Shown: positions 29,210 through 38,438 of the stretch, piece after piece | Position numbering within the stretch: position 1 is the stretch's first letter | How the letters are laid out: each line of letters opens with the position of its first letter | Assembly: GCA_017383485.1 (NCBI GenBank) | Contig: JAFNXM010000004.1 | Coordinates: 29,117-93,116 of the forward strand | Origin: Bacteroidaceae bacterium | GTDB taxonomy: Bacteria; Bacteroidota; Bacteroidia; Bacteroidales; Bacteroidaceae | Direction: 5' to 3' | DNA: 64,000 bases | Notes under the pieces: generated by a model | Database searches by the model: none | What the model was told of the DNA's origin: nothing | The model's input: only the letters and a program-made list of their open reading frames with translations | Translations under genes and position numbers: made by a program

Positions 29210-29430
29210 AAGATACGAATAAGCGAGCGAGAAATATGAAGTTTACTTCAATATTTTTTTCAGCGAGCGAAAGTATTTTATCAAAAGATATGAATAAGCG
29301 AGCGAAATAATATCAAGTTGGCTTGAATATTTTTCACAGCGAGCGGAAGTATTTTGGAGATTTAATCTCAAAGATACGAATAAGCGAGCAAGAAATATGA
29401 AGATAGCCAGGATATTTTTATACTGCGCTC
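29210..29430. repeat. Imperfect tandem repeat, about 2.7 units of 75-86 bp
   Basis: Three units begin AAGATACGAATAAGCGAGCG at 29210, AAGATATGAATAAGCGAGCG at 29285 and AAGATACGAATAAGCGAGCA at 29371. Each unit continues with an ATATGAAG or ATATCAAG stretch, a small inverted repeat (GAAGTTTACTTC; CAAGTTGGCTTG), AATATTTTT, then CAGCGAGCGAAAGTATTTT. The third unit is cut short. Repeats of AGCGAGCG occur at about half-unit spacing as well. Confidence 0.85.
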
Positions 29431-29482
29431 CCCCTTGGTGTATGAATTCTGCCATTTTGACTTGTTTGGCAGATAGAGGTTC

Positions 29483-29536
29483 ATAAACGAATAGGGGAAG
29501 GATGCTTCATGCATCCTTCCCCATAATTCTCGTTTA
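29483..29536 (-). terminator. Terminator hairpin of the first sialidase gene
   Basis: GGGGAAGGATGC (29494-29505) and GCATCCTTCCCC (29511-29522) form a perfect 12-bp stem with a five-base loop TTCAT, extended outside by ATAAACGA/TCGTTTAT pairing. On the minus strand it begins ATTATGGGGAAGGATG, the same 16 bases that start the hairpin at 47450. It lies about 40 bp past the stop codon of the leftward sialidase. Confidence 0.85.
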
Positions 29537-29569
29537 TATAGTTTATGTACACATGTATGCGCGCAGGAG

Positions 29570-32404
29570 TTATTTTACGTAAACCTTTTTCCCATTGATG
29601 ATGTAAATGCCATTGGTGGGGCGAATTACTTTACGGCCCGCCAAGTCATAGATGTTGTTATCTTGCTTTACAGTTATATCTTCTATAGTAGTAGGTTCGC
29701 CTGCTAAAGTAGAGTAGTTTCCTTTAGTAATCTTTTCAATAGTCAAAGGAACGTATACCATACAATATCCCTTGGTGTAGTCATCGCCGTAGCAAGGTGC
29801 TTCTTCAAAGAAGAAACCAATGCGGCCATCTGCTTGCAAAGTTGCTACACTATAAGAACTTTGTTGGTAGCTCACTTGCATGCCTTCTGTCCAATTATCC
29901 TTGATAGTTGTAGTAGTGTAAGTCGTATTTGCGTCTACTTCCTTGTACCAAATAGTCACATCTTTGCGATCATAGTGACCCGAACCGCCCTTAGGTTGTG
30001 ATTGCATCAGGAGCTTCATGGCTGTTCCATCAACTCTTTTAGCATCCACGAGGAAGACTTCGCCGTTTGTACCATTGCTGCCACCGTTGTTGCAACCATT
30101 CGCAGTGCCGTTCCATGTGCCTGTGCCATTAGCCTTGTCATTAGCGCCTGTGCCGTATGTGAATACATTGAAGAGGCGACCGCCCTGTCTACGTGCACTG
30201 AGCAGAATTTGTCCGTTAGGCAAGATTTCTACCTTTGGTTCATCGGCTTCAGCAGCCTTTACACCACCCAGTACCTTCCAATTCAGGCCCAAGTCGTCTG
30301 TATAAACAACATAAACGTTTGTGGTACGTGCATTGTCTTTGACAAGCATACCGCCATAGATACGAGCTTTGCCTGTGTCGTTGAAGTTAGGGTCTACTGC
30401 CAACTTACCGCTACCGAAGAACGCAGTGTGGCCATTAGGAATAGTAGCTGTTGAACTGATAAACATTCTTTCAGAAATATCCTCCTTACTCCAAGTTTTA
30501 CCATTGTCTGCACTGAAGAGGCGCACTGTGCGGTTGTGTGCAGTGGCGCTACCATAAGGATAGCATACATTACCTGCAGCAGCCATCACGAGCACATTTT
30601 CGCCCACTGCAGCGATAGCAGCATCGCCGTATGCGCAGTCGTAACCAGTAGCGCTTTGGTCGTCTGTTCCTTCTGCGATAGTTTGCTTTTCGCTCCAAGT
30701 CACACCATTGTCATCGCTATAGCGCATCACTAGGTCAATACGCTTCGAACCTGTACCATGTACGTCGCGACCTATGTCGTCGAGGCTGTGTCGATAGTCG
30801 CTCACTGCAACCACACGACCAGTGCTGGTTGTAGCAATTGCTGGGATACGATATGATTTGGGGTCATCGTCGTAGAAGAGAGTTACATCTTCCGTTGGCG
30901 TAAACTTAGCGACGAGAGGATTCGCTTCGGTGATTGCTTTCTCATGTTCTTCTGTCAGGGTAAAACTCTTGCCCAGATTTTCTGTACCAAGATAGAAACC
31001 TTGGAATTCGAAACCTCTGTATGCACGAGTGAAGCTGATATTATCACCCACCTTGTGGTACTTCATTTCGCTTGCGGTCATATTCTTCAGCGTGAGCTTT
31101 GTCGAAGATGCGGTGCTGCCATAGGTCGCAGTCACACTACCAAAGTGAGTGTTGGGATTGCTATCTGTCAAACCTTCTACTTCGGCTTTGACGAAGAGCG
31201 ACTTTTCATATTGTGCCACATGGTCAGCAATAGTTTGCAACTCGGTGTCGGTCAATCTCTTCACCAAAGTCACCTGATGGTTGCTGCCATCATCTGTCAG
31301 AATATTCCAACCGCCAGTCCAACTGATTAGGCCCGATGCGTGGTTAGCAGAGTGGTTGACTACTGCTGAGCCATCTGTAGAGAACATGATGGGGTAGGTC
31401 GCATTACTGGATTTCTTGAAGGTCAAATCCTGAGCCACAGGTTCAGCGATGAAGGATACCGCAGTGTTGTTGCCCGACTCCTTGCCCATGTACATCTTCT
31501 TGCCCATGTTGTACAAGTAGTAATGGTTGTTTGGTGACTTGTAAACAGTCCATTGGAAATAGGGATCGTCCTTGCTGCCAGTCACACCGTTTGCAGTGTA
31601 GGCAGTAGAGATGACCTTGTCATTGTTTGCCTTTGCACCCATCCATCCGCGAGAGGTTACAAAGGTATATACGCCACCATTCTCGAATTCGCTTGGATCT
31701 TTCAGGCGAACTTCTTCCTCTTCTTCGGTTGTACCTGTTGACGAGAAACTGATTGCAGCTACTTCGCTTGCAGACAAAGCACCTTGGTAAATCTTCACAC
31801 CGGTGATTGTTCCATTGAATACTTCACCGCTACCGCCAGAGTGTTTGCCACCACCGATGTAAATTTGCGCATTGGGGTGATCTGCCTTTACCATCCCTGG
31901 AGAAGCAATTTCATAGCCCGCCATAAATCCATCTGTGTGCGCATTGTCCCATGATCTGCCCAGAACACCATTCACATAGAATCTAAACGATCTAGTTGAA
32001 GGGTTCACCACGTAGACCACCACCTGATTATTGGTGTTTGCTGTAAGGCCCGCTCCACCTGTGAATCGGTCGCCAGATCTCCACGAAGCCAAGTAGCCCG
32101 CATCATTATTGTTCATGCCATAGGCTACATAGCGCGAGTTCATACCCTCTGCTGCGCTGTTGGTTGCCTGCGTAGGGTCTGATGTGGCGATCAACGCCTG
32201 ACGGCCCGATAGTGTCTTGGTGCTGATCTGTACCGCAATGGTCAGGTCCTGCAGAGCATAGACTTTTTCAGCATCTGCTTCGCTTAACGTATAGGGGTAC
32301 GACGTGCCGATTTGGTCACTCGTCAACTCCAGGACAGGTGTCTGCGCCCAAACACCGACCGTTGCCAGAAGCATAATTACGAACAAGTAAATTTTCTTTC
32401 TCAT
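29570..32404 (-). CDS. Exported sialidase (GH33) with N-terminal lectin-like domain
   Basis: Exo-sialidase releasing terminal sialic acid from glycans. The ATG at 32404 gives MRKKIYLFVIMLLATVGVWAQ, a clean signal peptide and 944 residues; an earlier start at 32458 would put 18 odd residues before it. Residues about 25-230 look like a laminin-G/concanavalin-type sugar-binding domain, followed by a second beta module with KDPSEFENGGVYTF. The catalytic propeller starts at SYRIPAIATTSTGRVVAVSD with the RIP arginine Arg519, and has Asp boxes SDDNGVTWS, SADNGKTWS and TDDLGLNWK; the late SSYSVATLQADGR region carries the tyrosine nucleophile. The end (IYDLAGRKV to GIYIINGKKVYVK) is the sorting-type tail. 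The next gene upstream encodes a second sialidase. Confidence 0.93.
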   Translation of the reverse strand: MRKKIYLFVIMLLATVGVWAQTPVLELTSDQIGTSYPYTLSEADAEKVYALQDLTIAVQISTKTLSGRQALIATSDPTQATNSAAEGMNSRYVAYGMNNNDAGYLASWRSGDRFTGGAGLTANTNNQVVVYVVNPSTRSFRFYVNGVLGRSWDNAHTDGFMAGYEIASPGMVKADHPNAQIYIGGGKHSGGSGEVFNGTITGVKIYQGALSASEVAAISFSSTGTTEEEEEVRLKDPSEFENGGVYTFVTSRGWMGAKANNDKVISTAYTANGVTGSKDDPYFQWTVYKSPNNHYYLYNMGKKMYMGKESGNNTAVSFIAEPVAQDLTFKKSSNATYPIMFSTDGSAVVNHSANHASGLISWTGGWNILTDDGSNHQVTLVKRLTDTELQTIADHVAQYEKSLFVKAEVEGLTDSNPNTHFGSVTATYGSTASSTKLTLKNMTASEMKYHKVGDNISFTRAYRGFEFQGFYLGTENLGKSFTLTEEHEKAITEANPLVAKFTPTEDVTLFYDDDPKSYRIPAIATTSTGRVVAVSDYRHSLDDIGRDVHGTGSKRIDLVMRYSDDNGVTWSEKQTIAEGTDDQSATGYDCAYGDAAIAAVGENVLVMAAAGNVCYPYGSATAHNRTVRLFSADNGKTWSKEDISERMFISSTATIPNGHTAFFGSGKLAVDPNFNDTGKARIYGGMLVKDNARTTNVYVVYTDDLGLNWKVLGGVKAAEADEPKVEILPNGQILLSARRQGGRLFNVFTYGTGANDKANGTGTWNGTANGCNNGGSNGTNGEVFLVDAKRVDGTAMKLLMQSQPKGGSGHYDRKDVTIWYKEVDANTTYTTTTIKDNWTEGMQVSYQQSSYSVATLQADGRIGFFFEEAPCYGDDYTKGYCMVYVPLTIEKITKGNYSTLAGEPTTIEDITVKQDNNIYDLAGRKVIRPTNGIYIINGKKVYVK

Positions 32405-32542
32405 AAAGTTAAAAAAAATAGGTTGATTGAAATGATATTGTTTAATTGTATTATACATTTTTTGGCAAAATTAACACAAAAAAGAATATAAAGTCGAAAT
32501 TTATGGAAGAATATTTTGAAATATCTCTTTAAGATTTAGGCG

Positions 32543-32598
32543 TAAAAAAAGAGGAGGAGGGACGCTGCCTGTGAATGATCAGAGCCCCCCTCCTTTTA
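32543..32598 (-). terminator. Terminator of the DUF4091-sialidase gene
   Basis: On the minus strand AAAAGGAGGGGGG pairs with CCCTCCTCCTC about 35 bases later, followed by TTTTTTTACG. It lies just past the stop codon at 32629 and before the promoter region of the first sialidase. Confidence 0.65.
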
Positions 32599-32628
32599 AT
32601 AATATTATGTGCGTATACGCGCGATTGT

Positions 32629-35600
32629 TTACTTTATATAAACCTTGCGACCATCGATGATGTAGATGCCACGTGTAGGATGTGCTACTTGGCGTCCGCT
32701 CAGGTCATATATTTTGCCGTCACGCTTTGCAGATACACTTTCTATTGCTGTTGGCACTGTAGCTTCGATGCGAAAGAGGTTGCTGTAGTTGCTGGCATAA
32801 CCTACTCCGCTGGACCAAGCATCGAATACGCCTGATGAAAGCAAAATCAATGTGCCGTCAGTAGTACCATTGGCGCGTTTGCTGGTAATGTAGTAGGTGC
32901 CTGGTACGGTGCCGCTAGCATCGTTGATGCTCCAATCGCAATAGGTGGCGTTGTAGGTAGACAATGTGCCAGCATTGTTGTTGTAACCATAATTATTGCC
33001 TGCACGCCAAATCATATACGAGTTTGAAGCTTCGTTGTAGAGGCTGTACTTGCCACTATTTTCTTTTTTGCAAACAAACTTTGCTGCATCGCCCAAGTAT
33101 TCTACTGGATCATTGCTGATAGAGAGCACGTTTTGGTCATTGATATAAAGCGCATACTCTTTGCCATTTTGTTGTACATTGGTAAATGTTACCACCTTGC
33201 CATCCCAAGGGTCTGCCAAAGGTTCGCCTGCCAATACGCCATAAACCTTGTCTACTTCTGCAGTTGTGGGGTTGTCTGACAATGCTTCAACGGCTTTCTT
33301 CGCATCTGCCTTTGTTGCTGCTGATACACTCGAAGCATCAATCATCGCATTGAGGTAATTCTTGACAAATGCCCCACGAGATACATTGCGATTGACCACG
33401 TATGTGCCGCCTGTGATATAGTCGAGGTCGTATGCTACGTAGATATTGTCGAAACCGTCAAAGTTGTGTTGACCTTCACCATTAGGGAAACTTGTTGATA
33501 CAGGGTTATTACGCTTGCCCCAACCAGTCAATGTCTCTTCGTAGATGAAACCGATGCGGTCGTCTGCTTGCAAGTCGAGTGAGCTATAAGCCGAAGATGT
33601 GTTGCTGACTTGATAGAAACCATTCCAGTCAGTAGAGAAATTGGCTACCGAGTTCATGTCGGTGTAGTCTGTCAATTCCTTGTAGTAGATACCTACGTTG
33701 GTACGACCGCTACCAGTGGGCAGTGATTGCAAAGCGAGATACATATCCTTGTTGTCAGTAGTTCTCTTGACAGGTACGATCAAGATTTCGCCGTTTGTGG
33801 AGTTGCCACCAGGAGTGAGACCTGAACCAGCGAAAGTACATTTTACGTCAGTAGACCAAGCGCCCTCGCCAGCCAATGTATTAGTGTAGGTATATATATT
33901 ATAAATACGTCCACCACCTACGCGGCTTGACAGGATCACACGACCATCCGGCATTTCTTCACATTTGGGTTCATCACCACCAGGAGCGGGCAAAGCAGAT
34001 GCACCGCCCAATGCGTGCCATGTACGACCGAAGTCGTCAGAATAAATCACACGGTTGCCGTTTGGACGAGCACACATTGCTGCATAGAGACGATAGTATT
34101 TGTCTTTCTTGACAATGCGGCTTTGGAATATCTTACCACCGCCGACAAATGCAGCTTGCATAGGATTGCCCGCATCGAAAAGGCTATAGATATCTTCGGT
34201 CACATTGACAGGCTTCTCCCAAGTATTACCATTGTCCTTGCTGTGGATGGTTGCAATCATATTGGGATTTTGGCGGGTCGTATTGCCATTGCCATATACT
34301 GTACATCCTGCTACAGCGATGATTAGTACTTCGTTGCTAGTCCTGTCGGCAACAATAGCAGGATCGCCAAAGGCTGTATCAAAATAGTTGATAGTGGCAG
34401 AAGTCTTACCATTACCTACCGCCACATCAATCATATTGCTCCAAGTTTCACCGTGGTTGTCGCTGGTGCGGCATACCACGTCCACTTGACCATACCCCGG
34501 GTCTGTGCCACAAACCAAACGTGCAGCTGCAGTAATCAATCGACCATTGCTGGCAGTTGTGATACCAGGAATACGGTAGGGAGGGATCACGCCGTCGCCC
34601 TTGCTGGTGTTGAAAAGATCTTGTTTAACAGGGGCAGTTTTAGTCTTTACATTGCTTACCTTAATCGTGTTGCCTTCAACTTTGATATTGGCAGATTGTA
34701 CGGTGTTGCCAACTATTCCAACTGTGAGAGCTGTTGCAGGGATAGTCGCGTCAGAGATAAAGAAACCGCCGTTGAATGCAGTTTCTGCCACACCGCCGTT
34801 TTGATAAGTCACATAGGCATCGCTGCTGCCGTCGATAGTTACTTCGTATACCAGTTTGCCATCTACGTTGACTTCTTCAAAGCGCCATAGATTGTCATCG
34901 GCTGTTGCTCCACCATCTGTCCATGTAGTCACGAAATCTACTCCTGAGAGTTTGAAGTTGCTACCGCCATTGGTGCAGTTGATAGCTTCGGTGAAGTAGT
35001 AGTAGCGATGCTCGCCAACGTCAGAGGTAGACCCTACGGTCAGTTCATTAAAGGTTCCCACCACCGAACCGCCATAGCTGGCGCCAGCCACAAGTGCATT
35101 GCCATCACCATTTTTAACTCCCAGCTTGTTGCCTTCCTTCACGGTGACGTGCCAAATACCATTGTTCGTATTGACCATTTGATCTGATTGCAGAGTGAAA
35201 CGCATACTATTGCCGCTGAGCAGGGCATTGTTGTAGAGGTGCTCTGTGCGGTTGGTGGCCTTGCTTACCAAGTGATAATAACCTGTCTTTACGTCCTTTG
35301 GTTCGGGGATTTCTACCTCGAGACCGTTGAGGAAGTTTTCCAGGTCGTTGACCATTGGAGCGCAGTCTTCGCCCACTACAGCATGACCTTCGAAACGCTT
35401 CAGGAGTGCATTCAACTTTTTCAATTGCTCAGGATTGTTCTTGTATTCCTCCTTGAGAATTTGCACCTTTTCGTATTGATGAATACCTTCGATCAATCTT
35501 TCGAAGCGTACACTGGAGCGATTGCCAGGATAGTAGCAATAAGTGTCGCCCGAACCAAACTTGCGGAAACGGCTATCTGTCAGTGGATGCTCGTCCCAGT

Positions 35601-37644
35601 TGATCCATGCCCAATGCAAATAGCCACTCAAATCATTGGCTGCCGCATAAAGAGGCAAGAATGTCGCTTCTGCGGGGAAGGAGTTGGTGTAGATATTAGG
35701 CTCAACATCGGCACAACTGGTATAGATGGTTGTCACACGATTTTTGGCTTTGCGGTCTGCACGTTGTGCTGCTGTAAACTGCTTGTCTTGTCCCAAAGCC
35801 ACGCAGAAGTCTTGCAATTTGTCACTCAATGAAGAATGGTAATTGCCCGCCAATGCCATGTTGAAACCATGCGCTTTGGCTATGTTGTAAGCATTCAGCA
35901 TATCTGCTTCTGCGCGTTCATCCATTGCGATGTTGGTCTTTTCGAACCAACCCTTTTCTTGCAAGTGAACCTTAAAAGCCGCCAGGAAGTTGTTCCACAG
36001 ATCTTTATAGTCAGATGAAGATGTAGTCGTCTTGATAAACTTGTATTGCGCAGTAGCTTCGTCCCAGTATCTGAAATTCATATCCCAGGGAACCATGCTG
36101 AAACAGTTGATTTGTTTGTCTATACCATACTCTGCACAAAGTTCAACGTACTTGTCGAAGATGGTGTAGTCGTAAGCCCATGTACCATTCGCCTTTTTGG
36201 TGGTTTGCACCATAGGATCGAACAGGTCGTGTGTTTGTTCGCCCCATGGTTCGTAGAACATGATAGCGCTGACAGTACGTTGTCCGGCGCGACCGAGTGC
36301 TGCCAAATAGGGACGCAATGCTTCGATGTGTTCGTCGCTCCAGCGTTCTACTTGATAGTAACGGCTCACAGAATAAGGTTGTTGCCAAAAGTCGAGATGG
36401 AACTTTTGATCCTTTACTTCGGGTAATTGATGATGATCTACGTAGACTTCCAGAGGCAGAGTCTTGACTACTTGACCCTGTTCGTTGACTACTTCCAAAG
36501 CGGTGGTATAGGTGCCACCCTGAATGCCGCGAGGGATTTCCAGCGTACACCATACAGGGCGCGTTTCCATAGCTGGTACAGCGTGTGCCTTGTCCTGATC
36601 GATCACGTCTGCCACGAGCCATGTCTGAAGCCCTGCCGGGTGATTGCCGCATGCCTTGAAATCGTCTGTGATGACATAGTTGACAAAACGAGCATCGCCT
36701 GCCTGAATACCTGTAGCCGCACCATTTTTCTTCCACTCGGTCATGCGTACGGTCATCATGCCTTGGTCGCTCTTGCTGAAGAGAACTGCTTGGATATTGG
36801 CGCGTTCGCCTTGCCATGCACGAATTGATGCAGAGGCTTTCAGGGCGTGGCTGGGCACTTCGTGTAGTGAATAGAAGTCGTCGCGCGAACCCCAGCTGGC
36901 TTGCAATCCGTCTGCCAATTTGTTCCAAGCGGTGGCGTCGGGCGTAGTGCCTACGCGTGGTTCTTTGTAGTCGTTTAGCGGATATTTTTCCACGACGATA
37001 CTTTCGTCCACTTTGCCTGTGACTTTCAACATTACGTCGATGATTGCACCACCGTCGGTCAGGAACTTATTGCCCGAACCTGCAGGGTCGATGCTGTTCC
37101 ATTCGACCTTGTAGCGCATGCGGTATGAAGCGCCAATCTCGGCGTCAGCAGGCACTGTGAAACTGCCTGGTGTCAACACATTGCCCGATGACAGATAGGT
37201 GCCGTCGCTGTTCCAGCCTGAATCGCCATCGCCATTTTTGCTGTACAGTGACCAGCACATCAACTCGTTGCCATCGCCCTTGGTGTAGGGGCCATTGCCT
37301 TGCAGGTTGACATCGAATTGCTTGTTGTTGTTCCAGTCGACATACACGTAGCCGTGCATCCATTCGCCATTGATGGCAATGTTGGGTGTCACGACTTCGC
37401 CAGCCAACACCTCGAAAGTGGTGTTCGTCTTGTCGAAATAGGCTTGACAGCGTGGTGCCGAAGCGATACCATTCAGCACCTGCTCGGGCGACTGTGTACC
37501 CACGATGCTCACAGCCTTGGGATAGTGAGTGCCGTGGCTCACATTGACGTTGGCACCGTGTGCTACGTAGTAATCCTGAGCCTGTGCGCCTGTACCCATC
37601 AACATAGAGAATAGCGCAAAGAGAGAAATGATTTTCTTTCTCAT
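32629..37644 (-). CDS. Large exported DUF4091 glycosidase-like plus sialidase fusion protein
   Basis: A 1671-residue exported protein with two glycosidase-type modules. After the signal peptide (about 1-22, LFSMLMGTGAQAQ) come a GEVED-like beta domain (about 60-215, YVYVDWNNNKQFD, YRMRYKVEW), a linker beta module, and a DUF4091 TIM-barrel-like region (about 400-760) with KFHLDFWQQPYSVSRYY, RTVSAIMFYEPWGEQTHD, EKGWFEKTNIAMDERAEAD and LHWAWINWDEHPL. A short beta module follows, then a GH33 propeller with PYRIPGITTASNGRLITAA (Arg1024) and Asp boxes SDNHGETWS, SKDNGNTWE and SDDFGRTWH. The rest holds a helical spacer, a beta domain and the tail KIYDLSGRQV to GIYIIDGRKVYIK. Fusing the two activities in one chain suggests ordered removal of sialic acid and the sugar below it; that is inference. 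Confidence 0.9.
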   Translation of the reverse strand: MRKKIISLFALFSMLMGTGAQAQDYYVAHGANVNVSHGTHYPKAVSIVGTQSPEQVLNGIASAPRCQAYFDKTNTTFEVLAGEVVTPNIAINGEWMHGYVYVDWNNNKQFDVNLQGNGPYTKGDGNELMCWSLYSKNGDGDSGWNSDGTYLSSGNVLTPGSFTVPADAEIGASYRMRYKVEWNSIDPAGSGNKFLTDGGAIIDVMLKVTGKVDESIVVEKYPLNDYKEPRVGTTPDATAWNKLADGLQASWGSRDDFYSLHEVPSHALKASASIRAWQGERANIQAVLFSKSDQGMMTVRMTEWKKNGAATGIQAGDARFVNYVITDDFKACGNHPAGLQTWLVADVIDQDKAHAVPAMETRPVWCTLEIPRGIQGGTYTTALEVVNEQGQVVKTLPLEVYVDHHQLPEVKDQKFHLDFWQQPYSVSRYYQVERWSDEHIEALRPYLAALGRAGQRTVSAIMFYEPWGEQTHDLFDPMVQTTKKANGTWAYDYTIFDKYVELCAEYGIDKQINCFSMVPWDMNFRYWDEATAQYKFIKTTTSSSDYKDLWNNFLAAFKVHLQEKGWFEKTNIAMDERAEADMLNAYNIAKAHGFNMALAGNYHSSLSDKLQDFCVALGQDKQFTAAQRADRKAKNRVTTIYTSCADVEPNIYTNSFPAEATFLPLYAAANDLSGYLHWAWINWDEHPLTDSRFRKFGSGDTYCYYPGNRSSVRFERLIEGIHQYEKVQILKEEYKNNPEQLKKLNALLKRFEGHAVVGEDCAPMVNDLENFLNGLEVEIPEPKDVKTGYYHLVSKATNRTEHLYNNALLSGNSMRFTLQSDQMVNTNNGIWHVTVKEGNKLGVKNGDGNALVAGASYGGSVVGTFNELTVGSTSDVGEHRYYYFTEAINCTNGGSNFKLSGVDFVTTWTDGGATADDNLWRFEEVNVDGKLVYEVTIDGSSDAYVTYQNGGVAETAFNGGFFISDATIPATALTVGIVGNTVQSANIKVEGNTIKVSNVKTKTAPVKQDLFNTSKGDGVIPPYRIPGITTASNGRLITAAARLVCGTDPGYGQVDVVCRTSDNHGETWSNMIDVAVGNGKTSATINYFDTAFGDPAIVADRTSNEVLIIAVAGCTVYGNGNTTRQNPNMIATIHSKDNGNTWEKPVNVTEDIYSLFDAGNPMQAAFVGGGKIFQSRIVKKDKYYRLYAAMCARPNGNRVIYSDDFGRTWHALGGASALPAPGGDEPKCEEMPDGRVILSSRVGGGRIYNIYTYTNTLAGEGAWSTDVKCTFAGSGLTPGGNSTNGEILIVPVKRTTDNKDMYLALQSLPTGSGRTNVGIYYKELTDYTDMNSVANFSTDWNGFYQVSNTSSAYSSLDLQADDRIGFIYEETLTGWGKRNNPVSTSFPNGEGQHNFDGFDNIYVAYDLDYITGGTYVVNRNVSRGAFVKNYLNAMIDASSVSAATKADAKKAVEALSDNPTTAEVDKVYGVLAGEPLADPWDGKVVTFTNVQQNGKEYALYINDQNVLSISNDPVEYLGDAAKFVCKKENSGKYSLYNEASNSYMIWRAGNNYGYNNNAGTLSTYNATYCDWSINDASGTVPGTYYITSKRANGTTDGTLILLSSGVFDAWSSGVGYASNYSNLFRIEATVPTAIESVSAKRDGKIYDLSGRQVAHPTRGIYIIDGRKVYIK

Positions 37645-37876
37645 AGGGTTAAAAGTTTAGGTTAATAAATGATATGTTTTATAATTTTGATATTCGATTT
37701 GGACAAAGTTAATATAAAAAATGTATACCAAAGGTATTCTTTTGTAAGAATATTTCAGGGGTAAAAAGTACTACCCCCCCCCGCAAGGCCCTAATTGTCA
37801 GCGAATTAAATAGTAGGATTTTTTTGAAGGGGAAAGTTGGTACGGAGGGCACGGAATTTCCTGCGAAAAAGGGGGT

Positions 37877-38036
37877 AAAAAATGCGAAAAATTTTGACAA
37901 ATGGATTTGAGCAAATAGAACGGAGAAGAAGGATTGAATTAGGGGTCGTTGAAAAAAGTCAAGGGCTCGTGAAAACTTTCCTTAGGATAATTTTAATAAA
38001 GTCTTGACTTTTTTCAAAAATCCCTTGACTTTTTTC
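37877..38036. repeat. Dispersed repeat: GCGAAAAATTTTGAC copy and GTCAAGG inverted repeat
   Basis: AATGCGAAAAATTTTGACAA (about 37881-37900) is the reverse complement of sequences at 57668-57697 and 58000-58030. GAAAAAAGTCAAGGG (37951-37965) and CCCTTGACTTTTTTC (38022-38036) form a perfect 15-bp inverted repeat, with an extra GTCTTGACTTTTTTC copy at 38001. A matching 17-bp GAAAAAGTCAAGGCTTT inverted repeat lies at 57866-57949. Confidence 0.8.
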
Positions 38037-38099
38037 GCCAAAAAATCCCTGGCGAGTTTCAAAAAAATCGGTTTTTTCTCTGATTTTTTGCATTTTTTC

Positions 38100-38240
38100 T
38101 TGGACTTTTCATCATTTTGGGTCAAAAAATAGGTTTTTTAATGCGACGTGGCGGCGATATTTGCGACCAAGTGTATTGTTGATGATTTTTAAGCGATTCT
38201 CGGCCTCGGAAAATGCGAAAAAATTTGACAAAATTTGTCC
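38100..38240 (-). repeat. Long copy of the dispersed TTTTGTCAAAATTTTTCGC repeat
   Basis: Read on the minus strand this stretch aligns for about 130 bases with 57661-57795 on the plus strand: TTTTGTCAAATTTTTTCGCA, CCGAGG, AATCG, TCATCA, TTGGTCGCAAATATCGC against TTGGTCGAAAATACGCG, and so on, in the same order. The two copies lie in different intergenic regions 19 kb apart and in opposite orientation. Confidence 0.75.
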
Positions 38241-38367
38241 GAAAATGTCGAAATTGCTCCCTGGATGATGTTACATTGGGCAGATGGATTTCAAAGTGCT
38301 GAGCGGCGATGAAAAAACGGCGTACGAAGTATTTTTGAACAGAAATTAAAATCTTTTTCCTTTTCAT

Positions 38368-38398
38368 TTTGTACTCCACCGCCCAAGTCGTATCTTTG
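38368..38398 (+). promoter_or_regulatory. Bacteroidetes promoter for the GHL10 gene
   Basis: TTTG (38368-38371) and TATCTTTG (38391-38398) are separated by 19 bp, matching the Bacteroides sigma-ABfr consensus. They lie about 40 bp before the ATG at 38439. Confidence 0.8.
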
Positions 38399-38438
38399 CA
38401 TAGTTAAAAAACTTGTATACAACTAAATCATAAAGATA

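Larger units (their letters stand above)
29105..29569. other. Intergenic region with tandem repeats and a terminator hairpin
   Basis: A 465-bp gap between two leftward genes: the sialidase gene (ends 29570) upstream and the zinc peptidase gene (starts 29104) downstream. Read leftward, it holds the sialidase terminator hairpin (29483-29536), about 50 bp with no feature, then an imperfect tandem repeat array (29210-29430) and a 105-bp leader of the zinc peptidase. No gene is convincing here; an apparent small ORF on the minus strand is made of the repeats. Confidence 0.7.
37645..38438. other. 794-bp intergenic region between divergent genes, rich in dispersed repeats
   Basis: The region holds the leader of the leftward DUF4091-sialidase gene, with a TAACTTTG -7 box on the minus strand (plus CAAAGTTA, 37704-37711), several repeat copies (37877-38240, listed separately) and the promoter of the rightward GHL10 gene. 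There is no believable ORF: small open frames in the repeats, one beginning MSKFFAFF, are frame-by-frame copies of repeat DNA also found near 57.7 kb. Confidence 0.7.

Noticed and set aside
29210-29430. Tandem repeat considered as a CRISPR array
   Set aside because: The units are 75-86 bp, imperfect, and lack alternating constant repeats and unique spacers; no cas genes are nearby.
38122-38379. 85-codon minus-strand frame
   Set aside because: Repeat DNA with no ribosome binding site and a copy in another intergenic region; not gene-like.
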